NCBI RefSeq assembly: GCF_042186555.1
Contig: NC_133325.1
Coordinates: forward strand, 670,953,640 to 671,017,639
Direction: 5' to 3'
Origin: Aquarana catesbeiana
Taxonomy: Eukaryota > Chordata > Amphibia > Anura > Ranidae
Length of the DNA: 64,000 nucleotides
Part shown: one piece after another, positions 10,553 to 21,255 of the stretch
Position numbering within the stretch: the first letter of the stretch is position 1
Layout: every line of letters begins with the position of its first letter
Notes under the pieces: generated by a model
What the model was told of the DNA's origin: nothing
Seen by the model: only the letters and a program-made list of their open reading frames with translations
Database searches by the model: none
Made by a program: the position numbers and the translations under genes

Positions 10553-11578
10553 ATGGGGAAAGCAAAAGAATTGTCAAAGGATCTGCGGGAAAAGGTAGTT
10601 GAACTGTATAAAACAGGAAAGGGATGTAAAAAGATATCCAAGAAATTGAGAATGCCAATCAGCAGTGTTCAAACTCTAATCAAGAAGTGGAAAATGAGGG
10701 GTTCTGTTGAAACCAAACCACAGTCAGGTAGACCAACTAGAAATTTCAGCCACAGCTGCCAGGAAAATCGTTTGTGGTGCAAAGCAAAAACCCCCAAATA
10801 ACTTCAGGTGAAATACAGGACTCTGAAAACATTTGGTGTGGCTGTTTCAAGATTCACAATAAGGAGGCACTTGAAGAAAGATGGGCTGCACGGTCGAGTC
10901 ACCAGAAGAAAGCCATTACTACGCAAATGCCACAAAGTATCCCACTTACAATATGCTAAACAGTACAGAGACAAGCCTCAAACCTTCTGGCACAAAGTCA
11001 TTTGGAGTGATGAGACCAGAATTGAGCTTTTTGTCCACAACCATAAACGCTACATTTGGAGAGGTGTCAACAAGGCCTGAAATGATGAAAGGTATACCAT
11101 ACCTACTGGGAAACAAAGAGTTGGATCGCTGATGTTTTGGGGATGTGAGAGCTACAAAGGTACAGGAAATTTGGTCAAATTTGATGGCAAGATGAATGCA
11201 GTATGTTATCAAAAAATACTGGAGAAACATTTGCATTCATCAGCCAGAAAGCTGCGCATGGGATGTACTTGGACATTCCAACGTGACAATGATCCAAAAC
11301 ACAAGGTCAAGTTGACCTGTCATTGGCTACAGCAGAATAAAGTGAAGGTTCTGGAGTGGCAATCTCAGTCTCCTGACCTCAATATCTTTGAGACACTCTG
11401 GGGAGATCACAAACGTGCAGTTCATGCAAGACAGCCCAAGAATTTACAGGAACTGGAGGCTTTTTGCCAAGAGGAATGGGCAACTTTACCATCTGAGAAG
11501 ATAAAGAGCCTTATCCACAAATACCACAAAAGACTTCAAACTGTTATTCATGTTAAAGGGGGCAATACACAGTATTAA
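10553..11578 (+). pseudogene. Tc1 transposase (DD34E type), frameshifted
   Basis: The start ATG at 10553 gives MGKAKELSKDLREKVVELY, then KKISKKL and SSVQTLIKKW (paired-type helix-turn-helix) and SGRPTR. Frame changes near 10800 and 11080-11130 break it. The intermediate frame carries FWHKVIWSDETRIELF (first Asp) and RYIWRGVNKA. The last frame carries FQRDNDPKHKVK (second Asp) and SPDLNIFETLWGDHK (catalytic Glu), ending GGNTQY and a stop at 11576-11578. All three catalytic residues are still legible. Known role: TA-specific cut-and-paste transposition. The frameshifts and a probable in-frame loss near 11090 make it inactive. Confidence 0.93.
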
Positions 11579-11798
11579 GAACTGGGGTATGTAAACTTTT
11601 GATCAGGGTCATTTGGCTAGTTTCTGTTGTCATTATAATTTAAAAAGAGTAAACACAGTTGATTGATAGGAAATGGCTTCAGCCAAACACTAACCATGAG
11701 TGAAAGAAAAGTTTTGGTGTTATCATTCATATTCTCTGAAAAATGGCCAAGAAATCATAAATTCTGCCAGGGTATGTAAACTTATGAGCACAACTGTA

Positions 11799-14700
11799 TA
11801 GTGAGTGCAGCCATCACTATTCAGTTATTTGGATTACTGTATTACTGACACTTAGCACAACCATTCCTGTTTTTTTCATACAATGTTAATAAATACATTG
11901 CTTTTCCTTCCTTTTGTTGTGTCTGGATGAAAGTTAGAATGGGCTCCTATGCAGCAATGCACCCATCTATTGGGGAGGAAAACCCTGTAGGCTTTTGTGA
12001 GCAGCTTTATTTTCACTTTAGCATTAAAAGTAAATTGTATTGCTGAAACTCTTTCACCAGTGAAATCACACTTATGCTATGAAATATGGTGCAGGTTTAT
12101 CCAAGTGTTCATAGCCAGTAAGTCCTTTTCTTAAAAAAATAAATAAATAAAATTGATCTACAAACCCAACTGGTCATTCTAGATACATTTAGGTTTAGTG
12201 TATCGGTACATGGGCTTTTAGTTAGCTTCGGACTTATGCTTGTGGAGTAAATTTGAAGGCTTGTTCACACCACACATTGGGGTCAATGTGTATTAAATGC
12301 ACCAGAACAAACTTGTGTTATTGGGCCTTCAAGGTCCTGGAATTCTGTGTCTGAATTTTGGAATAGATCTTATAAAGCAACGTGCACACTGGCATAATGT
12401 TGCTTTATTCCTTTATACAAGTGAATGTGAAAGCAAGGAAAAAGCATCTTAAATGCATTTTAATTGTGTCCCAAAATAAGCTCAGATGCATACTGTTAGC
12501 TTTATACTGACATAGGTGCAGCAATCATTCTCATATATTATACTGTGATTAGTACAGTAGTTCTGGCATTAGATGGTATTATGTTTGATACTTGCAAAAT
12601 GTAATGTTCTTTCTAGTGGAACTACGTGGTTATAATGTAATTTCCTGTCTGTGTTTCTGTCATTTTCCAATAAAACAACAGCCTATAGATGAGTCCATGT
12701 TTTTCATTAGAAACTTACTCTATTTCCTTATCTACATCCTTGAGCTATTGTATTCTGACAGCAGGGAGGCTTCCCCACCCTCAGAACACACTGATCAGCA
12801 CTGCCAGCTACTGCCGCTGATCAATCCAAGAAAATCCGACAGGGCAGTTGTACAAAGGTAAATCAGTAGATAGACTTCCGTACAACCTCCCTGCCAATAT
12901 ATGGATCCAAACTCAGATGGTCCCTATAAAACCGGGCGAATTTCAATCCACGTATGGCTGGCATAACAGTAGTATCTGCAGCTTTCTAACGCAAACCATT
13001 TTCCTTTATACATGTTGTGCTTGACTTTCAAGCACACAAATACATTTATTTATATATTTAACAGATTTTCATAACTCCTTATTGTACTACATCTGAATTT
13101 CAGGTAATAAATCATGTTTAAGAGATTGAGGACAAGATTGGTTAATTATGCTATAAATGTTTGTTTAGACCTTAGGTCTCCATGCATGGCCTAATAATAG
13201 GAAGGGATAATTTAAACATCACCTTAGTTGACTGGGCTGTTACTGGGCTGCATAAGAGTTATTAAGGGTGTGATGATGTACAAGCAAAAAAGGGAGATAT
13301 GTCACTACCAGTTGCTAATGTTGACATTTCTGTCATTTACAGTATGGGCAGTCTTATGCTATCACTTCTCTCATCTGTGAGCAATAAGACAAATTTTCTG
13401 GTGGATTGATAATATGCAATTTACCGTCCACAGAGTATTTCCAGTAACTCAAAACATATTACAACCGCTGTTCAAGCACAGATTGATTTATTAGCATTAA
13501 GCTAGTGCTGTCCCACCCCAATTTAACATATCTTTACAATAAAGTGAATCCAACCATTCTACATTGCTAGACAATTTATGCTGTAATTTGCAGTGGTGCT
13601 CAATCAATCGGGAAGAGTGATGTTACTTGTTGTTTCAGTTTAGAAACTTTGTAGATTTCAATCTACACTGCTCAAGACTCCGGCCTCCAAGGAGGAGAGC
13701 TTTCATGACTTTGAATAAGTTAACGTGTAGGAATGCTAAATAGGAAAGGTAAGAGATCAAAATATTTAAAGAGTAATTCCCCTTTTGTTGAGAAAAAATA
13801 ATCCCTTCTGGGAGACTAATGTAAATTGCAGGGATTTTAACACATGTTGTTGCAGACTCTTACCTATTTTTGCTTTGAAGAAAAAGCTGTACCCTTGAAT
13901 ATGCCAAATTGCAAAGTGAATCTGAATGGGACTGACTTTTTCATTATTAATCAGCTGATGCACATACAGTGTTCTAACAGGGAAAGTTGCAGTGTCAGCA
14001 TCCCTTTAGATGTGATTAACTCTTTGGGAGAAATTTTTGTTGCAGAGGATGCCTTGTATCTTAGTGCAGACTTCTGGGAAAATCAGTGACCCAGTTACAC
14101 TAGCAGGAAAATGTAATCAGTGACCCAATTACACTAGCATTAAATTATATTTGTGGGGAAGTTCTGTACACCAACTGTGTACAGAAGGACTTTAGGTTGC
14201 CATATTGCATTGAATTTTACAGAAAATTACAGCGCTGGGGATTGAAAAGGAAAGGCATTTTTATTATTATTCAATTACAATATGGCTTGTGTAGCAATTG
14301 TATATTCTATATTGTTTTATTTAGTATTTTTTTGCCATGAAAGTGGAGTTATCCTTAACATTTTTGTCTTTTTATTTGAGAATATCTTCAAGATAAGCAT
14401 GTCAACTTCTTAAAGGTTATTAAATACCCCCCTTCATTTATATATAAATAATTCCATTTTCTGATTACAGTACAGGCACGGTCTTTATAAATCAGTTTAA
14501 GCGATCCAGTTACTGGTAGCAAGAGAAGAGGAAGCAGGGAGTGATAGAACCATCAGTCTAATAAAGTGACATCACAATTCAGTCCAACACTGTGTTGATG
14601 GCTCCTATATCAGATATGATAAATGAGGATAACTGTCATTGGATTGTTAGTTGACTGGTATTGCAAAGAATTAGTGATTCACAAAAGTATGGTAGCATCA

Positions 14701-15270
14701 ATACATAATGCAATAACTAAAGACTGCAACATGTGGAAAGCAACATTTCACTGCTCTAATGCTTTTTGATGAATCATGAGAAGCATCCTACATCGCAGAG
14801 TCCAACAGAGCACATAAAAGTAAGCATGTATGACTTAAGTATTCAATGTGTGCAGTGCTGCTGACTCCACAGCTGGATTTATATTCCTTTGTTGTGTCCA
14901 CAATTAGTGTTTCACTCTCCAGCATATGGCACTGATCAGATTATTACGCAAGGAGCCATAATAAAAACAATAAGGCTGGTGACGGGAAACAGCTGAATAC
15001 ATTGTCCAATAGCAACAGCTACATCTGTTTGCGAGAAAATATTCTGTTATCAAATTGATGGTCTCCTGGCAGAAGACTGAGTCATCAGAGGTTTGGCCGC
15101 TAGAAGTGTGAGCAAGCACTCGCACAGGATGGCAACAATTAAAAATCTACTGAATTTGGACAAATTTGGAATAAAAGGTTAAATTGTTTGCTTTGTTGAT
15201 AGAACATCTGTGCACAGTATAACCAGTGTATCTAAAGCCAAAAGGTTATTTTAGTATTGGATAATAAATT
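11799..15270. other. Long stretch with no recognised gene or repeat
   Basis: Mostly AT-rich, unique-looking sequence, consistent with intron. I looked for splice-bounded frames of real protein character and found none I could defend. Minor simple sequence includes an A-rich AAATAAATAAATAAA at about 12132-12150. Short frames such as those at 13844-14089 lack any recognisable motif. Confidence 0.5.
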
Positions 15271-15535
15271 CTTTCCCCCCCTTCACCTCCCCCCTTCTTT
15301 CTCCCCCCCATCCCCTTCCCATCCCTCCCTATCCCCCTCTTGTCCTCCCTTCCTCCCCTCCGGCCCTTTCTTTTCCCCCCACCCCCCCTTTTCTCTTTCC
15401 CCCCCCTCCCTTCCCTTCTCACTTCCAATCTCCCATTCCCCTTTCCCCTCCCCTCCTCTTCCTTTCCCCTTTCCCTCTCCCCTCCCCCCTCCCCCTTTTT
15501 TCCGCTCCCTTATCCCCCCTCCCCCCTTTGGTTCA
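15271..15535. repeat. 265-base pyrimidine-only tract (C/T on + strand)
   Basis: The plus strand is almost entirely C and T, with runs of up to eight C and blocks such as TTTCCCCTCCCCTCCTC. The overlapping Pro/Ser-rich and Gly/Arg-rich frames on the two strands are composition artefacts. Such tracts can form triplex (H-) DNA. It lies just upstream of the retroelement 3' end at 15540-16035 and may belong to it. Confidence 0.85.
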
Positions 15536-16035
15536 CACTGACCGGACATCCATTAGCCATAATATGTTTTTCCCATTATCATTATATATCTTCTTCTATT
15601 TAGAATTATACCCGCATACATCCCCCTTGTCTGCCACGGGGGGAGGGGGGGGGGGGCATTTTCGTGCCTTGTGGTTTCACTTATGGCCATTGATCAGCCG
15701 GGTGAGCAACTTGATTATTCTTTTTATTCATACAGTTTGCTGAATTATGTCTATTATGTCTATATTATGTCTATATTATTATCCAGTGTAATGCACTTAA
15801 ATTGTGCTTTACTCAAGTATTTGTTTTATAGATTATTCCTCCTGAAGAAGCGGTGAATGCACCGCAAAACTAGTAGAGGAAAAGCCAATCTTGAGATTTA
15901 CTTCATCAACAGATACCTCTTGGGGGAACCCTGAGTATTTGTTTTTTGAAAATAATTTCTTCAAAACTGTTGTTTTAATGTACCTTGTATGTCATTTTTT
16001 ATATGTAATAAATATTTTTTATATCATCTATATTG
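15536..16035 (+). mobile_element. 3' end of a retroelement with hammerhead-like motif and AATAAA
   Basis: The segment has GTCTATTAT repeats (15746-15780). A compact fold at 15838-15879 consists of CCTC, CTGAAGA, a perfect six-pair stem GCGGTG/CACCGC, AAAA, CTAG, TA, GAGG. A polyadenylation-type AATAAA follows at 16007-16012. The layout parallels 9437-9543 and 40950-41096. No coding part is preserved, so the element class is unresolved. Confidence 0.45.
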
Positions 16036-16259
16036 TTAGTTACTAGTACCAAGATAGTCCATCACATTTTTGAGGTTGTGAATAGATATATGGTCAGCTT
16101 CAGCAACTGCCCTAGTTCCCCACCCTCATCCCCTTTTCTCTTAGTATTGAATAGAGTGGTGTTGGTTATTACCCCTAGCTGTTTTTTATCTCTATCTGTC
16201 TCCCTTTTAGGGCGGTACACTCTCTCTATTTGTTTTGGTGACTGCCATCTCTGGGAATG

Positions 16260-16440
16260 AATGTGGGGAAAACATGAGCAGAGGGAAAATCTTCCAATGG
16301 GGACACCTATGCCAATGACAACTGTCTAAGAGGGATTTTTGCTGACCTCTTTTGTCTCTACAGGATGAGGAGTGAAGGGAAATATCTCCAATGTGAAACA
16401 TATGGAAAAAATGACCGGGGTCTTCGACCACACTCTACTC
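16260..16440 (+). repeat. Dispersed repeat of the GAAGGGAAAT family, fragment
   Basis: It contains CCAATGGGGACACCTATGCC, GTCTAAGAGGGATTTTTGCTG and GAGTGAAGGGAAATATCTCC. The same phrases recur at 19690-20000, 20330-20620 and 40230-40370. I see no ends or coding frame. Confidence 0.55.
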
Positions 16441-18600
16441 TACCAAAAAAAGCTATACCTTAAGCTATGCTTTAAAGCAAAATGCATTTTTTATTTTCTA
16501 AAAGTGTTAATATTTATAATAATTTTAGGAGAACAAATGAAAACCTGTGTTTTACTTGTGAGTACACTGTGTAGTAACATGAAAGGGTTTTTTATTCTTA
16601 TAATCTCTTTGTAAGCACATGAAGGACCCTTACTGCTGCTCTTTATTTCACTTGAAAAAACCTTAAAAATAAATTAGCTGTATTTAGAGAAAATTTTGCA
16701 TTTAATAATGACACTGCAATGCCAAATTCCATAACCAAGGGCAATCTAAATAGGGCAGAAATAAACAGGTGTTAGGTCATTCACACTGTCAGCAGTGACC
16801 TGTGTAGCATAATACACAATTACACATTTACCATGAAAGTAGCATGGCTTGTGGGCACTAAGTAGCAGTAGGTTCTGTGCTTGATGGGAACCTTGGCTGT
16901 GCCAGGAAACATCCAGACTGACTCATTTTAATGAGGAATAAAAATGTGGCAACTACAGTAACCTGCTGCAAAACATTGCAGATGATCAAAAATTCTCTTT
17001 TACTGATCTGACAGCGCTAAACTATTAAGCTGTTGTTGGATTGTCAAGTCAAAAGAGATTTGACTTGAAAGATCGATATTTGACTATCGATCAGATCCAC
17101 CCAGTAGCTGAATGTTCCTGAATTGAGTCAAAGGAAGCCTGTTAAAGGCATACAGATTAAAAATATTGATTTATTTAGAAAACAGCCACAGCTTAAGCAA
17201 AAAAGTCTGTTCACTGCCAGCATGGTGCAGATGCTGTTGCTCTCTAGGCAAACAAGGGTCTCTCTATAGAGGTCTAATATAACACCCCCCCCCCCCTGCT
17301 GAATCAGACCTAGAGCCCTGCAATCAGCAACCTATGTGATCCCTGCTGATTGGAGGCAACCTATGTGATCCCTGCTGATTGGAGAGCTCTAGTGCTGACT
17401 CTGTAGAAGCCATCAGACCTATGCAGAGAGACTGCTGCTTCCACACACAGAGCACGGGTGCTTCTCTGCAACATGCTGGAAGGGAACTGGCTTTTCTACT
17501 CAGGATATAGTTACTTTAAAAAAATAATGAACTGTAAACACCTTTTGTTTTGATGATCCTGGAATGTATTTATCTGATTTAAACTGAAAATCTAGTTGGG
17601 GTTTCAAATATTCCAGAGCACACTTGTTTGGTTATTTTATCACTCCATTCATCATATCCAGTTAAATAGGTAATGTATCAGACAGTGGTAATCACTAAAT
17701 GAAATGAAATGCCACAAGTCCAGGCTTTTGCTGGAATATGAGATCACAGCTTTGTATTTCAGCATAGTGCTTTAAATAAAAGATTGAAACGCTTGCAGAC
17801 TCGCCATGGGTGATATAATTATTACAGTAATCTGTCTTCTTACAGAAAGCTAAAGAAATAAATTACAAAGGCTCAAACATTCCAAGGTTTTGATTTTAAA
17901 TGATCACTATAGCAAAAACATAAGTTCTGCTTTTAACTATATCTAGTAATACCTGTAATGGTCATATTAGTATATTAATTCTATTTCTTCTTCTCTACAT
18001 TTAGATGCAGGCCAAGCTGTCCAGCAAAAGTGACAGTTACAGGGTTTGCAAGTTGTTCACATAGTTTAGCCCCTACATTGATTTTTCTTTTTTAGAGTCA
18101 ATCTTAATTTTAACAGCAGTTTTTCCCTATCTATAGCTTTTTTCCTATATGATCTAAAAAACTATTAAAATGTTGGCTGCTTTCCAATGCATCATTTTGC
18201 TATAAATTAGTTTGACACAACAAATGACTATATCTAATTTTAAGAAAACGTGTACTAGAAATAAACAGTATGTAGACCTATCCTTTCGGAAATATTAGTT
18301 GCACTGGTCTGGGACAAGGATGCAGACCATGAATTCTGACTTCACACTTTCTAATCTACATGCTTGTCCTAGGTCATTGACTGAGAAAAAAGAGAGACGT
18401 GGCATTTTCAGGAGAACAGCAATGGCAGTCCTCATAAGCCCTAAGCACAAGTTTAATCTAAACTCTTTTTTTTTTTTTTTTTTTTTTAAAGCTTGCATAC
18501 ACAGTGGGTTACAGGGATAGTTATTAAAGAGAAACATTAATATGAAAATGTTGAATTAGAAAAGGTTAAACAGCATAAATCAGGACACCAGTTTTTAGAG
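16441..18600. other. Intron-like sequence without recognised genes
   Basis: Unique-looking AT-rich sequence downstream (minus strand) of the COL26A1 exon. It contains a C11 run near 17287, a short tandem duplication at 17327-17385 and a T24 run at about 18464-18487. The next EMI-encoding exon was sought on the minus strand and not found. Confidence 0.5.
17327..17385. repeat. Two-copy tandem repeat of about 29 bases
   Basis: GCAACCTATGTGATCCCTGC plus TGATTGGAG occurs twice in succession without mismatch. No function is implied. Confidence 0.85.
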
Positions 18601-18617
18601 GAAAGATAAAAACTTCA

Positions 18618-18623
18618 TAGTAC
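18618..18623 (-). promoter_or_regulatory. 5' splice site of the COL26A1 exon
   Basis: The minus-strand junction reads TTGTCAG, then GTACTA. The exonic CAG and intronic GTA fit the donor consensus. The position agrees with the expected codon split (AG in the exon, one base in the next). Confidence 0.7.
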
Positions 18624-18746
18624 CTGACAAGATTAGTGCATGGTCCTGGCCATCTGCAACTCTGGTAAACTCTCTGGACCACCGTCTCTGAACCATTCTG
18701 TACTTGGCAAGTAACTGTTTTAGTTGCTGTGAATTGACACCAATTC
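18624..18746 (-). CDS. COL26A1: Internal exon of COL26A1 (collagen alpha-1(XXVI)), first half of EMI domain
   Basis: On the minus strand a 123-base block is preceded by a pyrimidine-rich acceptor (TTTCTTCTCCTGTAG) and followed by a GTACTATG donor. Reading from its second base gives 40 codons with no stop: NWCQFTATKTVTCQVQNG, then SETVVQRVYQSC, RWPGPCTNLV and a split Ser/Arg codon. Four Cys, the starting W-C and the C-R-W-P-G-P-C signature identify the EMI domain, and the spacing and wording match COL26A1 more closely than its paralogue EMID1. One base completes the incoming codon and two start the outgoing one, so both introns are phase 2. Known role: secreted, extracellular-matrix collagen-like protein; EMI domains mediate protein-protein contacts. 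The rest of the domain (the expected Y-R-T-L and W-R-C-C-P-G part) must lie on another exon at lower coordinates, and I did not find it in this window. Purifying selection is suggested by the intact frame amid decayed repeats. Confidence 0.88.
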
Positions 18747-18762
18747 CTACAGGAGAAGAAAC
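18747..18762 (-). promoter_or_regulatory. 3' splice site of the COL26A1 exon
   Basis: Minus-strand reading GTTTCTTCTCCTGTAG directly before the exon. It is a strong polypyrimidine tract with terminal AG and no other AG in the tract. A TATTAAT-like branch-point candidate lies a few bases upstream (about 18764-18770). Confidence 0.75.
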
Positions 18763-18892
18763 ATTAATACATATCAGTCAGTACATCAAGCAAAACAAAA
18801 CTTCTACATTTAATTACTTTTTTGGGCTTTTTTTAACACTTCACTTAAAATGGAGTTCCTAAATTTCTGCCACAACATTAAAAATCCATGCA

Positions 18893-20030
18893 AATCTTAA
18901 AGCAGAACTAAAGGGATTTTTTTATTCATTTTGGATAGAGAAAGTGTCGTGTATGACCAGAACCGTGTGGACTGCAACAGAGGGAACCAAACGCATGTAA
19001 AGTGAAATAATGTAGTTTATTAAGATAAGTGAATACAGATATAAAAGCACCTCCAATACCAAACAGTATACAACAATCCAACAACCAGACAGTGACCCAC
19101 AAATAACAACACACAAAACAGGTATGTACAATAGATGGGGAATACCAGAATCGTAAACGTAGCCAGGCCAGGGTCATAAATGGGAGATCAGCAGATGGGG
19201 CAAGGAGCAAGACAGGACAAGGAAAAGGTGGAAGGGATCAAGCTGCAAGGTAGGGGTGCAGGAATACAGGATCACAGGATGGGCAGGAACAGGTCCAATT
19301 ACAGGTTCAGGTTTGGGTTCTCAGGATCACAGGATACAGGTCTGGGCTCAAGGACAATACCAAGTCAAGTGTGTGAGTGCTTTCTGGGTATTAATACACT
19401 CAGCACAATACAGGTGATGCCTGATCGCAGGAGATAATGTTGGCTCCGCACTGCCAGGAGACACCCGCTGGTGGACATCAGTACTGCGGTCAAAAGATCA
19501 GACAGTGCCACCAGCAGGTGAAACCTTTCCTGACAGTTCCAGACTGCTAGGAGACACCCGCTGGTGGACATCAGTACTGCGGACCAAAGTTCTGACAACA
19601 CTACCAGCAGGTCAAACAATTCTTGACAGAAAGGGAGAGGTAAAACCCCTGCCAGTTGTTTTTTTTTTGGGGGGGTGGGGAATCCGTGTTCCATTGGGAA
19701 GATTACCCTTCACTTCTTCTTCCATAGCCAAAACAGCGAGTGAAAAGAAATCTCTGCAGCATGAGGGGATCCCAGGGTGTCTCCACAGTCACCAGAACTA
19801 ATGTGCCCATTGGAAGATTTCCCCTTCATTACTGTTCTGGGGACAACCCAAAATTTGAGATTTTCTTTTACTTTTTTTTTGATGATAATGGTAAGCAGAA
19901 CGGGGGCACAGAGACCAATAAAAGCTGTACTGGTGTTCTAACACCTCTTCACTTCATCCAAAACGAAAAAAGTTTTGCCATCAGTTATATTTTAAAGCTG
20001 AACCTTGGGATTGTTAAAAAAATACCTTGC
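18893..20030. repeat. Dispersed repeat of the GAAGGGAAAT family, split by a solo LTR
   Basis: The left piece ends ATTCATTTTGGATAGAGAAAG (18924-18944) and the right piece resumes GAAAGGGAGAGGTAAAACCC (19629). Removing the LTR restores a continuous repeat. It continues with CCATTGGGAAGATTACCCTT, TGTCTCCACAGTCACCAGAA and GGAAGATTTCCCCTTCATTA. Related copies lie at 16260, 20330 and 40230. No protein. Confidence 0.65.
18945..19628. mobile_element. Solo LTR, 684 bases, with 5-base target duplication
   Basis: The sequence begins TGTC and ends GACA, and is flanked on both sides by GAAAG (18940-18944 and 19629-19633), the hallmark of integrase-mediated insertion. No internal region remains, so two LTRs recombined. 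Inside, a 90-odd-base unit containing GAGACACCCGCTGGTGGACA is repeated in tandem (about 19452-19545 and 19546-19636). The Gypsy or ERV class cannot be decided without the internal part. Confidence 0.85.
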
Positions 20031-20329
20031 TGTGATTCACCCTTGCACTGCAAGAGTTAAATTGTTATTATCTCTAGGAGTGGTGATCATGTGACCACAG
20101 CTGAAAGCCCCTTAGAGATGTGGCAGTGCTGAACCAGTCACACAGATGGTGAGAGCCTGCTGGTAAGTTTTACTCCTTATTCCTGTAGTGTGGGTGCTCC
20201 TTTTGCAATGGTATTTTTTTCCAGCCCAGATTTCAGCTTTAATATGGCCAAGCTGTGAAATCTTCTTGAAGCAAACCTGTTGCACACCTGTTTTCTTCAT
20301 TGTTGTAAATGGCTAAAAACCCTCACTAT

Positions 20330-20640
20330 GTCCGATTGGAGAGATTTCCCCTCATGCTTCCCACTCATTAAGACACAACAGGAAGTGAAAAAAAAAATCT
20401 CATCAAAGTGAGGAAAAAGTCCTCTTAGACAGATGTCACCAGAACAGATGTCCCCATTGTAAGATTTATGCCTGTTCTGTTAACTCAAAATTTTGGATAT
20501 TTCTCTCACTTGCCCTCTCTCAGTCGCAATGACAGAATTTGGAAAAATAGAGTAAATCCCTAATAGGGGCAGACAATATTAAAAAATGACAGGTTTTAAC
20601 ACCTTACCAGTTTATCCAACACTTAAAAAATATTTTGGTA
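20330..20640. repeat. Dispersed repeat of the GAAGGGAAAT family, second copy
   Basis: Phrases such as GGAGAGATTTCCCCTCATGC, AGGAAGTGAAAAAAAAAATC, CTCTTAGACAGATGTCACC and CCCCATTGTAAGATTTATGC match the copies at 19690 and 40230. Ends are unclear. Confidence 0.6.
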
Positions 20641-21255
20641 TTGGACACATTTTAACAAAGCCAACACATTGTACTAAGGGAGTCTATCTAAACAATTAAT
20701 TTAATCTACACCCAATAAGGTAGACTCTATTGATAAATCTAAAGGCGAATAGACAATGAGATGGTACTGTGTGTGGCCAATTCTTATCCTTCTGCTAGAC
20801 TTTCTAAACTATAAAGTACCAAAAAAATTGGTGAAAACAAGTCCCTTTTGAATGACCTTTGGAGATGAACAGTTACCAATATCTTCCTGAAACATTTATG
20901 TGAAACTTCATAAGTCAAAGGTTGATTAAAACTTTTTGATAAATTAATCAAAAATCTTATGCCACATACACACGATCAGAATTTCCGACGGGAAATGTTA
21001 GATGTGAGCTTGTTGTCGGAAAGTCCGACCGTGTGTATGCTCCATTGAACATTTGCTGTCAGAATTTACACACACAAATGTTTGAGAGCAGATTCTCAAA
21101 TCGAGTGTACACAAGTCCGTCGCACATAAGCTCACGCATGCTCGGAATCAAGCAGGAGTCGCACTGGCTATTGAACTTCCTTTTTCTCGGCTTGTCGTAC
21201 GTCACCGTGTTCTTCCGTTCGGAATTTCCCACAACATTTGTGTGACCGTGTGTAT

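Larger units (their letters stand above)
10040..11796 (+). mobile_element. Second Tc1-like transposon family
   Basis: It is flanked by TA (10038-10039 and 11797-11798). The terminal inverted repeats are CAGTTGTGCTCATAAGTTTA on the left and its complement at 11775-11796, and similarity continues inward through the AGAGAATATGAATGATAAC motif (10093-10111 and 11722-11743). The length of 1757 bases is close to a normal Tc1, but about 210 bases of foreign sequence sit at 10165-10377. The terminal repeats are different from those at 6152 and 28016, so this is a separate family. Confidence 0.95.

Noticed and set aside
13844..14089. 81-residue frame considered as a possible exon
   Set aside because: No recognisable domain, no convincing splice sites, and no match to COL26A1.
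15246..15603. Pro/Ser-rich and Gly/Arg-rich frames
   Set aside because: Composition artefact of the pyrimidine tract.
18624..18746. Alternative exon frame reading IGVNSQQLKQLLAKY
   Set aside because: The frame is open and looks protein-like, but the neighbouring frame gives an unmistakable EMI domain with four Cys and correct codon phase for COL26A1.
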